DNA from: Rhodospirillum sp.
GTDB taxonomy: Bacteria > Pseudomonadota > Alphaproteobacteria > Rhodospirillales > Rhodospirillaceae
DNA length: 64,000 bases
Assembly: GCA_021741145.1 (NCBI GenBank)
Contig: JAIOYK010000012.1
Location: forward strand, 1-64,000
Direction: 5' to 3'
Shown: piece after piece, positions 10,111-20,483 of the stretch
Numbering within the stretch: the first letter of the stretch is position 1
Layout: every line of letters starts with the position of its first letter
The notes under the pieces: model-generated
The model's input: the letters and a program-made list of their open reading frames with translations, nothing else
Database searches by the model: none
Told to the model about the DNA's origin: nothing
Program-made: the position numbers and the translations under genes

Positions 10111-13100
10111 TTGAAAACGCTCCTGAAATCCCTGCGCGAGGGCAATCGCGTCCAGGCCGCGGGCCTGCCGGAGGGGCTGGATGCCCTGGCCCTTGGCGCG
10201 CTCGCCATCGAGGGCGGCCCCACGGTGTTGCACGTGGCCCGGGACGATGTCCGCCTCGCCCGTCTGGCCGACGCCATCTCCTTCTTCCACCCCCAGGTGG
10301 AGATCCTGGAGTTCCCCGCCTGGGACTGCGTGCCTTACGACCGGGTGTCCCCCAACGTGGAGGTGGTGGCCAAGCGCCTGGACACCCTGTCCCGCCTCGC
10401 CGAGCCTCCGGGCAAGGGAATCCGGCCCGGGCGCATGGTCCTCACCACCGTGTCCGCCATCCTTCAGCGAGTCCCTCCCCGGGAGGTCCTCGTCGAGGGC
10501 GTTTTCACGGCGAAGGTGGGAGGTCCACTCGACATGGACACCCTGATGGACCACCTGACCCGCCATGGCTATGGCCGGGCGGAGCAGGTCATGGAGCCCG
10601 GTGAATTCGCCGTGCGCGGTGGCATCGTCGACATCTTCCCACCCGGGGCCGCGGAGCCCGTCCGCCTGGACCTGTTCGGCGACGAACTGGATTCCCTGCG
10701 GACCTTCGATCCCGTGACGCAACGGACCACGGGCACCCTGACGGAACTGGTCCTCCGGCCCATGAGCGAGGCGGTCCTGGACAAGGAATCCATCAGCCGA
10801 TTCCGCTCCGGCTATCGGGAGCTATTTGGCACGCCGTCACGGGACGATGCCCTTTATGAGGCGATATCGGCGGGCCAGAGTTTTCTGGGGATGGAGCATT
10901 GGCTTCCCCTGTTCCACGAGGGCATGGATACCCTATTCGCCTATGTGCCCGAGGGACCGGTGACCCTGGACCATGGGATCGAGGCGTCCGTCACCGCCCG
11001 GGTGGAGCAGATCTGGGAATATTTCGAGGCCCGGCGCCAGGTGGACGAATCCGCGGAGAACCAAAAACGGGGCGGGGACGGGGGCATGATCTACCATCCC
11101 CTTCCGCCCGATCGCCTGTTCCTGGAGGAGTCGGAATTCGCCCGGTACTATGCCGCGCGGCCCGGGGGCGCCTTCAGCGCCTACGCGGCGGTTGATGTGG
11201 ACAGCACCGCCGGAGCCTCCCTCGATTTCAAGGGCAAGCCGGGACATGACTTCGCCGATGCCCGCGCCCGGGCCGGAGACAACGTCTATGACGCCGTCCG
11301 CCAGGAGGTGGAGGCGCTGCGGTCCGAGGGCAAAACAGTCATCCTGACCACCGCCACCCTGGGTTCGCGGGAGCGCATGACCGGGGTCCTGCGGGAACAT
11401 GGCGTCACCCCCATCGTCACGGCCGAATCCTGGTCCGAAGCCCTAAAAAAGGGGCAAAAGGCGACGGTCGTGGTGGCCCTGCCCCTGGAACGGGGATTCG
11501 AAGGCCCCGATCTGGCGGTCATCACCGAGTCCGATGTGCTCGGAGACCGCTTGTCCCGCCCCGTTCGCAAGAAAAAGCTGGGTGACAAGTTCATTCCCGA
11601 TGTCTCCGCCCTCTCGGAAGGGGACCTCGTTGTCCATGTGGAACACGGCATCGGCCAGTACGATGGCCTGGAAACGGTGACCGCGGGCGGGGCGCCCCAT
11701 GATTGTCTGAGGGTGCTCTACGCCGACAACAACAAACTTTTCGTTCCCGTCGAAAACATCGAGGTCCTCAGCCGGTACGGTTCCGAACAGGCGGGGGTGC
11801 AGCTCGACAAGCTGGGCGGCGTGGCTTGGCAGGCCCGCAAGGCCAAGCTGAAGCAGCGCATCCGCGACATGGCCGAGCAACTCATTATGGTCGCCGCGGC
11901 CCGCCACTTGAAGGCCGGGGAGGTGATCACCGCGCCGGAGGGGCTCTACGACGAATTCGCCGCCCGCTTCCCCTATGCCGAAACCGACGACCAGCTCCGC
12001 GCCATCATCGAGACCCTGGACGATCTGGCTTCGGGCCGCCCGATGGACCGACTGATCTGCGGTGACGTGGGGTTCGGCAAGACCGAGGTCGCCCTCCGCG
12101 CCGCCTTCGCCGTGGCCATGAGCGGCAAGCAGGTGGCCGTGGTCGTCCCGACGACCCTGCTCGCCCGCCAGCATTTCCGGAACCTCAAGGAGCGGTTCGA
12201 GGGCCTGCCCGTGCGCATCGGCCAGCTCTCCCGTTTGGTGACCGCCAAGGACGCGAAGTCGGTCAAGGAGGAAATGGCCCAGGGCACCATGGATATCGTG
12301 GTCGGCACCCATGCTCTTGTTTCGAAAGGCATCAAGTTCAGGGACTTGGGGCTTCTTATTATCGACGAGGAGCAGCATTTCGGCGTGGCCCACAAGGAGC
12401 GTCTGAAGCAGCTACGCGCCGATGTGCACGTCCTGACCCTGACGGCGACTCCCATCCCCCGGACTCTGCAATTGGCCCTGACCGGCGTGCGGGAGATGTC
12501 GATCATCGCCACGCCACCCGTCGATCGATTGGCGGTGCGGACCTTCGTCCTGCCCTTTGATCCGGTGGTGGTGCGGGAAGCGATCCTGCGGGAGCGCTTC
12601 CGGAATGGCCAGTGCTTCTACGTCTGCCCAAGGTTGACAGACATCGACCGGGTCGTGGAACGCCTGACCACCCTGGTCCCGGACCTGCGGGTGGTGGTCG
12701 CCCATGGCCAGATGGCCCCCTCGCGGCTGGAGGAGGTGATGACCGCCTTCGCCGATGGCCAGTACGACGTTCTGGTGGCGACGAACATCATTGAAAGCGG
12801 CCTGGACATGCCGCGCGTCAATACCATGATCATCCACCGGGCCGACATGTTCGGCCTGGGGCAGCTTTACCAATTGCGGGGCCGGGTGGGCCGGGGCCGG
12901 GCGCGGGGCTATGCTTACCTGACCCTGCCGCCGGGGCGGACCCTGTCGAAGGCCGCTGAAAAACGCCTGGATGTCATGCAGACCCTCGACACCCTGGGGG
13001 CGGGCTTCACCCTGGCCAGCCACGACCTGGACATCCGGGGCGCGGGCAATCTGCTGGGCGACGAGCAGAGCGGCCACATCAAGGAAGTGGGTATCGAGTT

Positions 13101-13647
13101 GTACCAGCAATTGCTGGAGGAAGCCGTGGCCGCGGCCAAGGAAGGCCAGGGCCTGGAGGAGGGCGAGGGCGACTGGTCCCCGCAGATCCAGATGGGCACG
13201 CCAATCCTGATCCCCGAGACCTACGTGAAGGACCTTGGCTTGCGACTGGGCCTCTACCGCCGCATCGCCTCCGTGGCCAACGAGGGAGAGATCGAGGACA
13301 TGGCCGCGGAAATGATCGACCGCTTCGGCAAACTACCGCCCGAAGTGGAAAACCTGCTGAAGGTCGTGACCATCAAGGTCCTCTGCCGCCGGGCCAACGC
13401 CGAGAAGGTGGATGCCGGACCCAAGGGCGCCGTGGTGAGCTTCCGCGACAACCAATTCCCCAACCCCGGTGGACTGGTTCAGTTTATCAGCCGCAATATG
13501 GCGACGGTGAAGCTGCGCCCGGACCATAAGCTGGTCTACCGCCGGGACTGGGAGATGCCCAAGGAACGCATCGCGGGCCTGGACAAGCTGATGCGCCAAT
13601 TGGCGACCCTGGCCGACGAGGGGAGGGCGGTGGCGTCCTCTCCGTAA
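10111..13647 (+). CDS. mfd: Transcription-repair coupling factor Mfd
   Basis: An 1178-residue protein. The UvrB-like N-terminal region is followed by the RNA polymerase-interacting CarD-like domain (LSEGDLVVHVEHGIGQYDGL). The RecG-like translocase has Walker A GDVGFGKTEV, DEEQHFGV and TATPIPRTLQLAL, with the TRCF domain at the C-terminus. It removes RNA polymerase stalled at DNA lesions and recruits UvrA. The apparent start is TTG 10111, 4 bp after sdhE, with no strong ribosome site, so translational coupling to sdhE is likely. Confidence 0.97.
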   Translation: MKTLLKSLREGNRVQAAGLPEGLDALALGALAIEGGPTVLHVARDDVRLARLADAISFFHPQVEILEFPAWDCVPYDRVSPNVEVVAKRLDTLSRLAEPPGKGIRPGRMVLTTVSAILQRVPPREVLVEGVFTAKVGGPLDMDTLMDHLTRHGYGRAEQVMEPGEFAVRGGIVDIFPPGAAEPVRLDLFGDELDSLRTFDPVTQRTTGTLTELVLRPMSEAVLDKESISRFRSGYRELFGTPSRDDALYEAISAGQSFLGMEHWLPLFHEGMDTLFAYVPEGPVTLDHGIEASVTARVEQIWEYFEARRQVDESAENQKRGGDGGMIYHPLPPDRLFLEESEFARYYAARPGGAFSAYAAVDVDSTAGASLDFKGKPGHDFADARARAGDNVYDAVRQEVEALRSEGKTVILTTATLGSRERMTGVLREHGVTPIVTAESWSEALKKGQKATVVVALPLERGFEGPDLAVITESDVLGDRLSRPVRKKKLGDKFIPDVSALSEGDLVVHVEHGIGQYDGLETVTAGGAPHDCLRVLYADNNKLFVPVENIEVLSRYGSEQAGVQLDKLGGVAWQARKAKLKQRIRDMAEQLIMVAAARHLKAGEVITAPEGLYDEFAARFPYAETDDQLRAIIETLDDLASGRPMDRLICGDVGFGKTEVALRAAFAVAMSGKQVAVVVPTTLLARQHFRNLKERFEGLPVRIGQLSRLVTAKDAKSVKEEMAQGTMDIVVGTHALVSKGIKFRDLGLLIIDEEQHFGVAHKERLKQLRADVHVLTLTATPIPRTLQLALTGVREMSIIATPPVDRLAVRTFVLPFDPVVVREAILRERFRNGQCFYVCPRLTDIDRVVERLTTLVPDLRVVVAHGQMAPSRLEEVMTAFADGQYDVLVATNIIESGLDMPRVNTMIIHRADMFGLGQLYQLRGRVGRGRARGYAYLTLPPGRTLSKAAEKRLDVMQTLDTLGAGFTLASHDLDIRGAGNLLGDEQSGHIKEVGIELYQQLLEEAVAAAKEGQGLEEGEGDWSPQIQMGTPILIPETYVKDLGLRLGLYRRIASVANEGEIEDMAAEMIDRFGKLPPEVENLLKVVTIKVLCRRANAEKVDAGPKGAVVSFRDNQFPNPGGLVQFISRNMATVKLRPDHKLVYRRDWEMPKERIAGLDKLMRQLATLADEGRAVASSP

Positions 13648-13666
13648 TTTGGGATCCGGCGATCGG

Positions 13667-15112
13667 TTACCCTTGGGTGTTCCTCCGGACGGTGTCGATC
13701 GGCAGGCGGATGGTGAAGATCGCGCCTTCCCCCGGTATGCCGCCGACTTCCAGGCGTCCTCCGCATTTAACCTCGATCGTGTCGCGACCGACGGCCAACC
13801 CTTGTCCAATTCCGCTGCCCACGGGTTTGGTGGAAAAGAATGGCTCGAAGATACGCTCACGCAACGCCTGTGGAACACCGGGACCATTATCGGAAATACG
13901 GATCACGATCTCTTTCCCTTCGACGAGGGTTTCAATTTGTATCCGTCCGGGGGGGCTCTTGCCCCCTTCTGAAATCGCCTGAACCGCGTTCAGAATGACA
14001 CTGAGAAAGACTTGATTCACCTCGCTGACGGGTCCCCGCGCGGACGGAAGGTCCGGCGCGAAGATACACTCGATCTCGGCGATCGGAGCCCAGGCATGGC
14101 GACTGATCGTCAAGGTATTCTCCAAGGAATCGTTAATGTTCAATATGGTCTCATCGGTCGTCCCAGGACGGGAAAAGTCCTTCAAGGAGGAAACGATCCG
14201 GGAAATACGGTCGATCCCTTCCAAACTCTCCTTGGCGGCGGAGGAAAGGTCCTCTGACACCATGGACGCTTCGCTTTCCGACAGGGTCGTTCCGTCCACG
14301 ATGATCTTGAGAAGGTTTTCCTCTTCCTCCCTCAAAAAGCGAATGTTATCCCCGATGTACTGGATCGGCGTATTGATTTCGTGGGCGATGCCGGCCGCCA
14401 TTTGTCCAATGCTGGCCAGTTTGGAGGAATGCAGGGCCCGTTGTTCGGCCTTGCGCCGCCTTTCGATCTCGCCGAGAAATTTATTCGATATGAAATAGGT
14501 GATGACGGTAATGCTGATGGTCGTGAGTCCAGCAAGCAGGGAAAAGGTCCGCATGAGGACCCAAAACATCTGGTCGATATCATCCAAATACACACCCGTC
14601 CCGAAGACCCAATGCCAGGGTTCGTAGAGAAGAGTATAGGAGACCTTGCGCGAGGCTTCGTGGGCGCCGGGTCTGGGAAAATAGTAAAAAGTGGTTCCGC
14701 CACCCTCCTGAGCCCGTGCGACCAGGGCGGGCGGGAAATCAAAGCCCTTGGCATCAATTTCATGGGATTGATCTTTTCCTTCCCGTTCGGCTCCGGAAGG
14801 ATGAACCTGCATGATACCGTTCACACCGACAACGAACAGGTATTGATCCCCCTGATATCGCATCGCGCGAATGACTTTTCGTGCCCGCTGGATTGCTTCC
14901 TCTTGCGAAAATTCACCCTGTCGCGCCCGTTTGTCGTAATCAGCGGCGACGCTCCGGGCGATATCGGCCACCGCATGGGCAAGATCAATTCTATCCCGTT
15001 CCAGAAGGGTGCGAATGGTGACGCTGGCGATGACCGACAGGGTCATGAGCCCAACCATGCTCAGAAGGGCCACGCGAAAGGCCAAGCTTTTCAATATATT
15101 CGGAAATTTCAT
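13667..15112 (-). CDS. Cache-domain sensor histidine kinase (orphan)
   Basis: A 481-residue membrane kinase. TM1 is at about 13-33. A periplasmic single Cache domain (about 40-180, with GDQYLFVVGVNGIMQVHP and WHWVFGTGVYLDDID) is followed by TM2 at about 185-208. The HisKA-like region has phospho-acceptor H244 in GIAHEINTPIQYI. The ATPase domain has the N box (SVILNAVQAIS), G1 (ISDNGPGVP), F box (FEPFFSTK) and G2. ATG 15112 follows GGGGAGGG. No response regulator gene is adjacent, so its partner is elsewhere. Cache domains of this type often bind small carboxylates; the ligand here is unknown. Confidence 0.9.
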   Translation of the reverse strand: MKFPNILKSLAFRVALLSMVGLMTLSVIASVTIRTLLERDRIDLAHAVADIARSVAADYDKRARQGEFSQEEAIQRARKVIRAMRYQGDQYLFVVGVNGIMQVHPSGAEREGKDQSHEIDAKGFDFPPALVARAQEGGGTTFYYFPRPGAHEASRKVSYTLLYEPWHWVFGTGVYLDDIDQMFWVLMRTFSLLAGLTTISITVITYFISNKFLGEIERRRKAEQRALHSSKLASIGQMAAGIAHEINTPIQYIGDNIRFLREEEENLLKIIVDGTTLSESEASMVSEDLSSAAKESLEGIDRISRIVSSLKDFSRPGTTDETILNINDSLENTLTISRHAWAPIAEIECIFAPDLPSARGPVSEVNQVFLSVILNAVQAISEGGKSPPGRIQIETLVEGKEIVIRISDNGPGVPQALRERIFEPFFSTKPVGSGIGQGLAVGRDTIEVKCGGRLEVGGIPGEGAIFTIRLPIDTVRRNTQG

Positions 15113-15450
15113 AATGAACCCTCCCCTGTCACTTGATTTTCTTGTTGGCGGGCAAGCGAGAATGGAGACCCGCGGCGCTTGCCGACGACCGGGCTTCACG
15201 TCATCTCCATGTCTCAAAACACTCCATATTACCATGAACCGAACGCTATCCACCAAAAAAGATGCAAACTAAATAATGTAATTCAAAAAAGGGCACATTC
15301 CGACAATCCATCGAACGGTTTTCCCCCCATCCTGGTCCGTCAAGGCCCGGATCAAGGGGAGACGAGACGGAATGTCTCTATTCATCCCTTGCTCGCGGAG
15401 TAGAATGCCCGTTCCCAACCAACCACCCCATAGGGTCGGAGCCGTTCACC
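15113..15450. other. Intergenic region between histidine kinase and lemA
   Basis: 338 bp between divergent genes. It is AT-richer in the middle (about 15235-15300), as expected for two divergent promoters. No gene, repeat or convincing terminator was seen. Confidence 0.5.
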
Positions 15451-16011
15451 ATGACCACCTTTCTCGTGATCCTCGCGCTGATCGTCGCCGCCGTCCTGCT
15501 CGCCATTGTCCTCTACAATGGCCTGGTCAAAGCCAGGCAGATGGTCGAGGAGGGATGGTCCGGGATCGACGTTCAGCTCAAACGGCGCGCCGATTTGATC
15601 CCAAACCTCGTGGAAACGGTCAAGGGCTATGCCACCCACGAGAAATCCACCTTCGAAGAGGTGGTGACTCTGCGCGACAGGGCCACCTCCGTCCCCAGCG
15701 GCGACGTGGAGGGCCGGGCCAAGGCGGAAGGGGAGCTGACCCAGGCCCTGGGCCGCCTCTTCGCCCTGACCGAGGCCTATCCGGACCTGAAGGCCAACCA
15801 GAACTTCGCCGACCTCCAGGACGCCCTGGAGACCATCGAGGGGGAAATCCAGATGTCCCGCCGTTACTACAACGGCGCCGTCCGGCACTACAACATCAAG
15901 GTGGACACGGTGCCATCGAACCTCATCGCCGGACGCTTCGGCTTTGAAAAGGCTGCCTATTTCGAGATCTCCGACGCCGCCGACCGGATCACCCCCAAGG
16001 TGTCGTTCTAA
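15451..16011 (+). CDS. lemA: LemA family protein
   Basis: A 186-residue protein with one N-terminal transmembrane helix ([23 protein letters not shown]). The LemA helical domain follows, marked by [40 protein letters not shown] and the ending [13 protein letters not shown]. The helical domain would lie outside the inner membrane. It is followed 13 bp later by a DUF2207 gene, a pairing seen widely and suggesting a joint envelope role. The molecular function is unknown. Confidence 0.93.
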   Translation: MTTFLVILALIVAAVLLAIVLYNGLVKARQMVEEGWSGIDVQLKRRADLIPNLVETVKGYATHEKSTFEEVVTLRDRATSVPSGDVEGRAKAEGELTQALGRLFALTEAYPDLKANQNFADLQDALETIEGEIQMSRRYYNGAVRHYNIKVDTVPSNLIAGRFGFEKAAYFEISDAADRITPKVSF

Positions 16012-16024
16012 GGGAGGGGCCGCC

Positions 16025-17953
16025 ATGCCTTTCCGGATGCTCCGGGCCGCCGCGTCCCTGGTCGCCTCGCTCCTGTTGCTCGCGCCGTTTCCCAGCGCCG
16101 CCAAGGAGGTGATCCAGACTTTTAATGCCGAAATCACCGTTCACCAGGACGGACGTCTGGCCGTGTCCGAGCGAATTGTCGCCCTTTCCGAGGGCGTGGA
16201 CATCAACCACGGCCTATACCGGGACTTCCCCTTAACCTTTAGAAAAGATAATGGAAGCCTTGGCCACGTTGCCTTTTCCTTGACCAACGTCGCCATTGAC
16301 GGTCAGCCCGCGGCCTGGCATTCCCAGACCATCGATGGGGGAATCCGCATCTATATGGGCGATGCCGAGACGGTGCTCGACCCTGGCCGCCATGCCTTCA
16401 CGTTAACCTACGAGGTCGACCGGGAAATCCGCTATTTCGAAGACCATGACGAGTTGTATTGGAACGTTACGGGAAACGGCTGGTCCTTCCCCATCGACAA
16501 GGCCTCGGCCGCCGTGACCCCTCCGGGTGGGGTCCAGCCCATCGGTGTCTCCGCCTATACCGGTCCGCTCGGGGCGAAGGGGCAGGACTACACGGTGGCC
16601 CGCCACGACGGACGGGTCATCATCGAGACCACCCATCCCCTGGGCCTCCACGAAGGCCTGACCATCGCCCTGGCCTTCCCCAAGGGCGCCATCGCCGAAC
16701 CCGACGCGACGGAAAAGGCCCTGTGGGTCCTACGGGACGAGGCGGGCATGCTGATCGGCATCGGAGGGCTGGCCCTGGTGCTGGCCTATTACCTCTGGGC
16801 CTGGGCGCGGGTGGGCCGGGATCCACCGCCCGATATCATGGTCCCCCGCTGGACCCCACCAAAGGACCTCTCCCCGGCCCTGGTCAACTACGTGGAGAAC
16901 AAGGGATTCAGCGGGCAGGGCTGGACGGCCCTTTCGGCCTCCCTCATTGACCTGGGGGTAAAGGGCTATGTGACTCTGGACAACCGGGACCCCAAACGGT
17001 TGATCCTGACCCGGACCGACAAGAGGGGCGGAGAGGCGGATCTGCCGAAGGGGCAGGGGGCGATCCTTGATTCCCTGAGTGGGCCGGGGGGCGTTTTCAC
17101 CATCGAAAAGGCCAATGGCGAGCAGGTGCGGAGCCTCTGGAGCCGCTTCGTCAAGACCATCGAGGGCGAGCACCGGGGGCGCTATTACGTCGCCAACTGG
17201 GGATATGTGGCCCTGGGCGTGGCGCTGTCCCTGCTAACCCTGGTCGGTCTGCTGCTGTTCGGACCCATGGGGGTGGCCCTGCTTCCCTATGCCCTCCCCA
17301 TGGGAGTCCTCATCGTCGGCGCCCTGGTGGTGACCCACCACCTACGGGGCATGATCGGTCGGAAGGGGTCCCTGGCGGCGCGGATTTTCGGTGTTCTCGG
17401 AATCGGACTCCTGCTCTTCGGCCTCGTCCTGCTCCTGCTGTCCGGCCTCGCCAGTCTGATTCTGGAAGACCTGACTTCCTCCGAGAGGATGACCCTGGGG
17501 GCCCTGGGGGCGATCCTGCTGGTCAACGGCCTGTTCCTGGAACTGATGGGCGCGCCCACCTCCCTGGGCGTCAAAAAAACCGCCGAAGTCCAAGGCTTAC
17601 GAACCTATCTTGAGCTGGCGGAGAAGGATCGCATGAACATGGCCGGCGTGCCCGAACTGACCCCCCGCCACTTCGAGACCCTGCTGCCCTACGCCGTGGC
17701 CCTGAGCGTGGAAAAGCCCTGGTCCAAGGCCTTCCGTGATCACATGGCCGCGGCCCGGGTGGAGGAGGACTACCACCCCCTTTGGGTCCTGGGCGGGATG
17801 TCCCAGGACTTCGACGCGGGGGTGTTGTCGTCCTCCATGAGCGACAGCTTCAAGTCCAGCCTGCCCGACCCACCCAGCGGACGCTCCTCCGGCATGGGCG
17901 GGGGAGGATCCTCGGGAGGCGGCGGCGGCGGTGGCGGTGGAGGCGGCTGGTAG
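16025..17953 (+). CDS. DUF2207 domain membrane protein with glycine-rich tail
   Basis: A 642-residue protein. It has a signal peptide ([24 protein letters not shown]) and an extracytoplasmic DUF2207 beta domain (about 25-230). A TM segment ([21 protein letters not shown]) leads to a cytoplasmic region. Further TM segments lie at about 390-450 and 455-500. The tail is low-complexity, ending in about 18 residues almost all glycine. ATG 16025 is behind AGGGAGGGG. It is coupled with lemA. Function unknown; the glycine-rich tail is typical of this family. Confidence 0.88.
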   Translation: MPFRMLRAAASLVASLLLLAPFPSAAKEVIQTFNAEITVHQDGRLAVSERIVALSEGVDINHGLYRDFPLTFRKDNGSLGHVAFSLTNVAIDGQPAAWHSQTIDGGIRIYMGDAETVLDPGRHAFTLTYEVDREIRYFEDHDELYWNVTGNGWSFPIDKASAAVTPPGGVQPIGVSAYTGPLGAKGQDYTVARHDGRVIIETTHPLGLHEGLTIALAFPKGAIAEPDATEKALWVLRDEAGMLIGIGGLALVLAYYLWAWARVGRDPPPDIMVPRWTPPKDLSPALVNYVENKGFSGQGWTALSASLIDLGVKGYVTLDNRDPKRLILTRTDKRGGEADLPKGQGAILDSLSGPGGVFTIEKANGEQVRSLWSRFVKTIEGEHRGRYYVANWGYVALGVALSLLTLVGLLLFGPMGVALLPYALPMGVLIVGALVVTHHLRGMIGRKGSLAARIFGVLGIGLLLFGLVLLLLSGLASLILEDLTSSERMTLGALGAILLVNGLFLELMGAPTSLGVKKTAEVQGLRTYLELAEKDRMNMAGVPELTPRHFETLLPYAVALSVEKPWSKAFRDHMAAARVEEDYHPLWVLGGMSQDFDAGVLSSSMSDSFKSSLPDPPSGRSSGMGGGGSSGGGGGGGGGGGW

Positions 17954-17984
17954 GAGGGCGTTGGCATTCTGTTGGCCTGACGGC

Positions 17985-18045
17985 CAGCGTGGGCGTCCGC
18001 CCACACCCAACCGGGGACACAAGGTTGTCCCGGGACCCCTTGTGC
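17985..18045 (+). terminator. Possible terminator hairpins after the DUF2207 gene
   Basis: Several overlapping short inverted repeats lie here: GTGGGC-GTCC-GCCCAC at 17989-18004, and CACAAGG (18018-18024) with CCTTGTG (18037-18043). CTCTTTC follows. The position, between two convergent transcription units, fits a terminator, but the T-tract is weak. Confidence 0.35.
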
Positions 18046-18100
18046 TCTTTCAGTCGTCGCCGTTTTCAAGGCGTTGCAACATTTCGATAATCGGTCCCCA

Positions 18101-18728
18101 CTAGGCCTCGTCGATTGGGCGGGACAGCTTTTCCGCCATTGCCAAATACTCCCGTGCGAGACCGTGCATGAGGGTGGCATGGGCCTGGGGAAGGCGCGGG
18201 AAGAGAGGTGCGAGCCGACGCGCGCCCTCCTCGAACTGATCCGCCGCATCTAGGTCTTTCTCCATCCCCTTGTAGACCATACCCAAAGCACCTAAGGACC
18301 GGGCCAAGTCTGGCGTGAAGACATCGAGGGGCGCACCGGCCAGGGTCCGATAGCGCGCCACGGCCTTCTTGGCGACCTCCAAGGCCTCTTCCCGACGCCC
18401 CAGAGCCGACAGCATAGTCGCCAGAGTGTTGAACCATCCGGCTCTGGTGTCGTCCGAAGTCTCCGACATTCCAAGCAAGGTGGAACAGATCGCGACTTGT
18501 AAGGGGGCCAACCAAATGGCTTCCGAAGAAACAATGGATTTCAGGAGAGGGGCGCGCTTCGGATTCCGCTCCACCATATGACCCAAGGCCTCGGACAGGC
18601 TGTCGAGGGCGGCCCTGTCCCCCAGGCACGACAAGGTCATAAAGGAGGCGGTTCAGGCGACCCGACAGACCGTCTTCGGCCCAATCCAGGACCGTATAAA
18701 GCCAATCGGGTAAGTCCTCCCGGGTCAC
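18101..18728 (-). CDS. TPR-like helical-repeat protein (apparently frameshifted)
   Basis: The first 33 residues (GTG 18728, TREDLPDWLYTVLDWAEDGL) follow an AAGGAGAGG ribosome site. The protein-like frame then switches near 18640-18650 into the frame ending at TAG 18101, which reads as repeated helix pairs (WFNTLATMLSALGRREEALEVAKKAVARYR, LARSLGALGMVYKGMEKDLDAADQFEEGARR) like TPRs. The original frame beyond the switch is low-quality arginine/glycine-rich sequence. This is therefore either a mutation, a sequencing error, or two genes. It is the third gene of the STAND-like operon. TPR regions often act as sensors next to STAND ATPases. Confidence 0.5.
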
Positions 18729-18740
18729 GACTTCCTCTCC

Positions 18741-19903
18741 TTAGGGAAGAAGTGCCCGGCGCAGGACGGCCACCGCGGGAAGGTCCGGGCGGAGGGCGGG
18801 GAGGGACCGGCTTCCTCCGTGCCTCCAAGGGGTATCGGACAGGCGGTCGATGATATCCCGCCCCGCCACGGTGTCGCCGGGATAGGCGTGGTGCCCAACC
18901 AAGGCACGCATTTTTCCACCGTCAGGCCATTGCCGATAACCGCGAGGCCAAACAAGATCGATAAACCCGCTTTACCCAGACCCACCTTGTCGGACATCCC
19001 CTGGACCCGGCGCAATTCCCGGTCCGCCAGGGCAAGCAACAGGTCTCCCCGAGCCAGGGTATAGGCATGCTTGGGATCGATCACCGCGTGAACCGCCGTG
19101 GCCATGGCGTAAAGGGGTAGGCCATGGGTCTGGGGATCCGTCGCCAGCCATGTCTCCATTTCGGCACGGCGTAATGCGGCCTCGGGTGGTTTGCCCAGGA
19201 GTTTGGAAAGACGGAGGATGGCTTCCTCGATCAGGGACCAAACATCGTCGGCGGAAAGGGCGGCGGGTTGGGAGATGTCTTGGCGCCCGAACCGCGCGGC
19301 GCCAAGACGGTGGACCCATGTCTCCCAATCCTTGTGCTCCCTTCGGGAGAGGAGGAGGAACCGGACAGGATAGGCTGTCTCTCCCGCGGCCAGGATCTCG
19401 TGGAGGAGGTCCTCGGTGAATTTCGGCTTTTCCTCGGGATAGTCGATGATCAGGAAGCGGGGCCGGTCGAGGTTTGCTAAAACCTGCCCTTCCTCGAGGA
19501 ACCCGGCGCTCCACCCCTGCTTATCCAGCCGCATGGCCACGTCCGCCGCGAGCCGGGTCTTACCCGCGCCCCCGGGGCCAGAAATCAACCGGGCGGATGG
19601 TTCGTCCAAGCTGTTCTTCGCCGTGGCCCAGGACAGGATGGCCTCGACCTCCCGATCCCGCCCCCTCAGGGTGGGTGTCAAGCCCGACCGCCAATGGAGG
19701 ATTTCAAGGGATGACAGCTCTCCATCGCCGCCAATGGCTTCGGAGGGGTCCTTCAGGGTCGGAGAAAGGGGGGATGGAGAGGGGGGCAGGGCGGCACTCT
19801 TCCTGAAAACAGGAAGGAAAGGGACGATTTGTTTCACCCGACCGAACAGGCTCCAGGCGGAGACGCGAAGTGGCACGGGGTCTTGTCGAGGACTCTCATC
19901 CAT
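18741..19903 (-). CDS. STAND-like P-loop NTPase (apparently frameshifted near its 3' end)
   Basis: A protein of about 385 residues. After a basic, proline-rich N-terminus come LRGRDREVEAIL (the usual STAND entry motif, about 79-90), Walker A GPGGAGKTR (109-117), Walker B RFLIIDYPE (149-157) and a sensor-like RFLLLSRRE; a helical region follows. At a run of five A (minus strand, 18911-18915) the protein-like frame shifts: the annotated frame turns to low-quality sequence ending at 18725. The other frame continues as ALVGHHAYPGDTVAGRDIID and ends at TAA 18741, just ahead of the next gene's ribosome site. No N-terminal effector domain was recognised. It starts 10 bp after the small membrane protein gene. 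Confidence 0.6.
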
Positions 19904-19913
19904 TCTGTCGCTC

Positions 19914-20204
19914 TCACCCCATCGCCAGGGTCAGATAGACACCATACCCACTGACCGCGATGCCGATCAGGCCAAGGCTCCAGCCAACGACGTCCCGGCT
20001 TTCCTTCCGCTCGGAGGACGGCGAGGAGGCGTTACCGATCCGGATATTGCCCAAGGTGACGGTTTGCGTCGTGGATCCAAATATCGATTTGGCGACGATG
20101 GAGAAGCCGGATTGGCCGCCCCTTCCGCGGCCCCTACGACCCCCGATCAGGGCCCCGATCAAAACCATCCCGGCGCCCAATAGGATCACCCCCCAATCCG
20201 GCAT
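19914..20204 (-). CDS. Small membrane protein, first gene of the STAND-like operon
   Basis: A 96-residue protein with two hydrophobic helices, WGVILLGAGMVLIGALIG at the N-terminus and VVGWSLGLIGIAVSGYGVYLTLAM at the C-terminus. They are joined by a basic glycine/arginine stretch and a polar region (SIFGSTTQTVTLGNIRIGN). I do not recognise the family. It directly precedes the NTPase gene (10 bp gap), so the two are surely co-transcribed. It could serve as a membrane anchor or as a membrane-acting effector of the NTPase; this is inference from arrangement. Confidence 0.65.
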   Translation of the reverse strand: MPDWGVILLGAGMVLIGALIGGRRGRGRGGQSGFSIVAKSIFGSTTQTVTLGNIRIGNASSPSSERKESRDVVGWSLGLIGIAVSGYGVYLTLAMG

Positions 20205-20349
20205 GGTTCACCCCCCATCCGAGAATATCAGGTGCTAACCTATCTCAAGAGGCGCGCTCCGTAAACGGAGGAACGCGGAAGGGGGGTCTATATGGTTGTT
20301 TCCCGTGAGAGGGGACCACAATATCTATGATCGCCTTTTCACTCCGTTA

Positions 20350-20373
20350 TTCCCGCTTTCGCGGGGATGACGG
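20350..20373. repeat. REP-like palindromic repeat
   Basis: TTCCCGCTTTCGCGGGGATG followed by ACGG is the widespread proteobacterial REP-type unit (CCGCTTTCGCGG core). It is a single copy between the STAND-like operon and the lipoprotein gene. No neighbouring REP-associated transposase is seen. Confidence 0.6.
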
Positions 20374-20483
20374 AAAGGGAAACGTTTCCAGTCTGCTGTC
20401 GCACGCTGTTGAGGGTCTGGGGGAGGCCGCGCCTCCCCCGGGTGGGTGTGGGCCGCGGCCCACCGGACGAAGGCCGTTTACCC

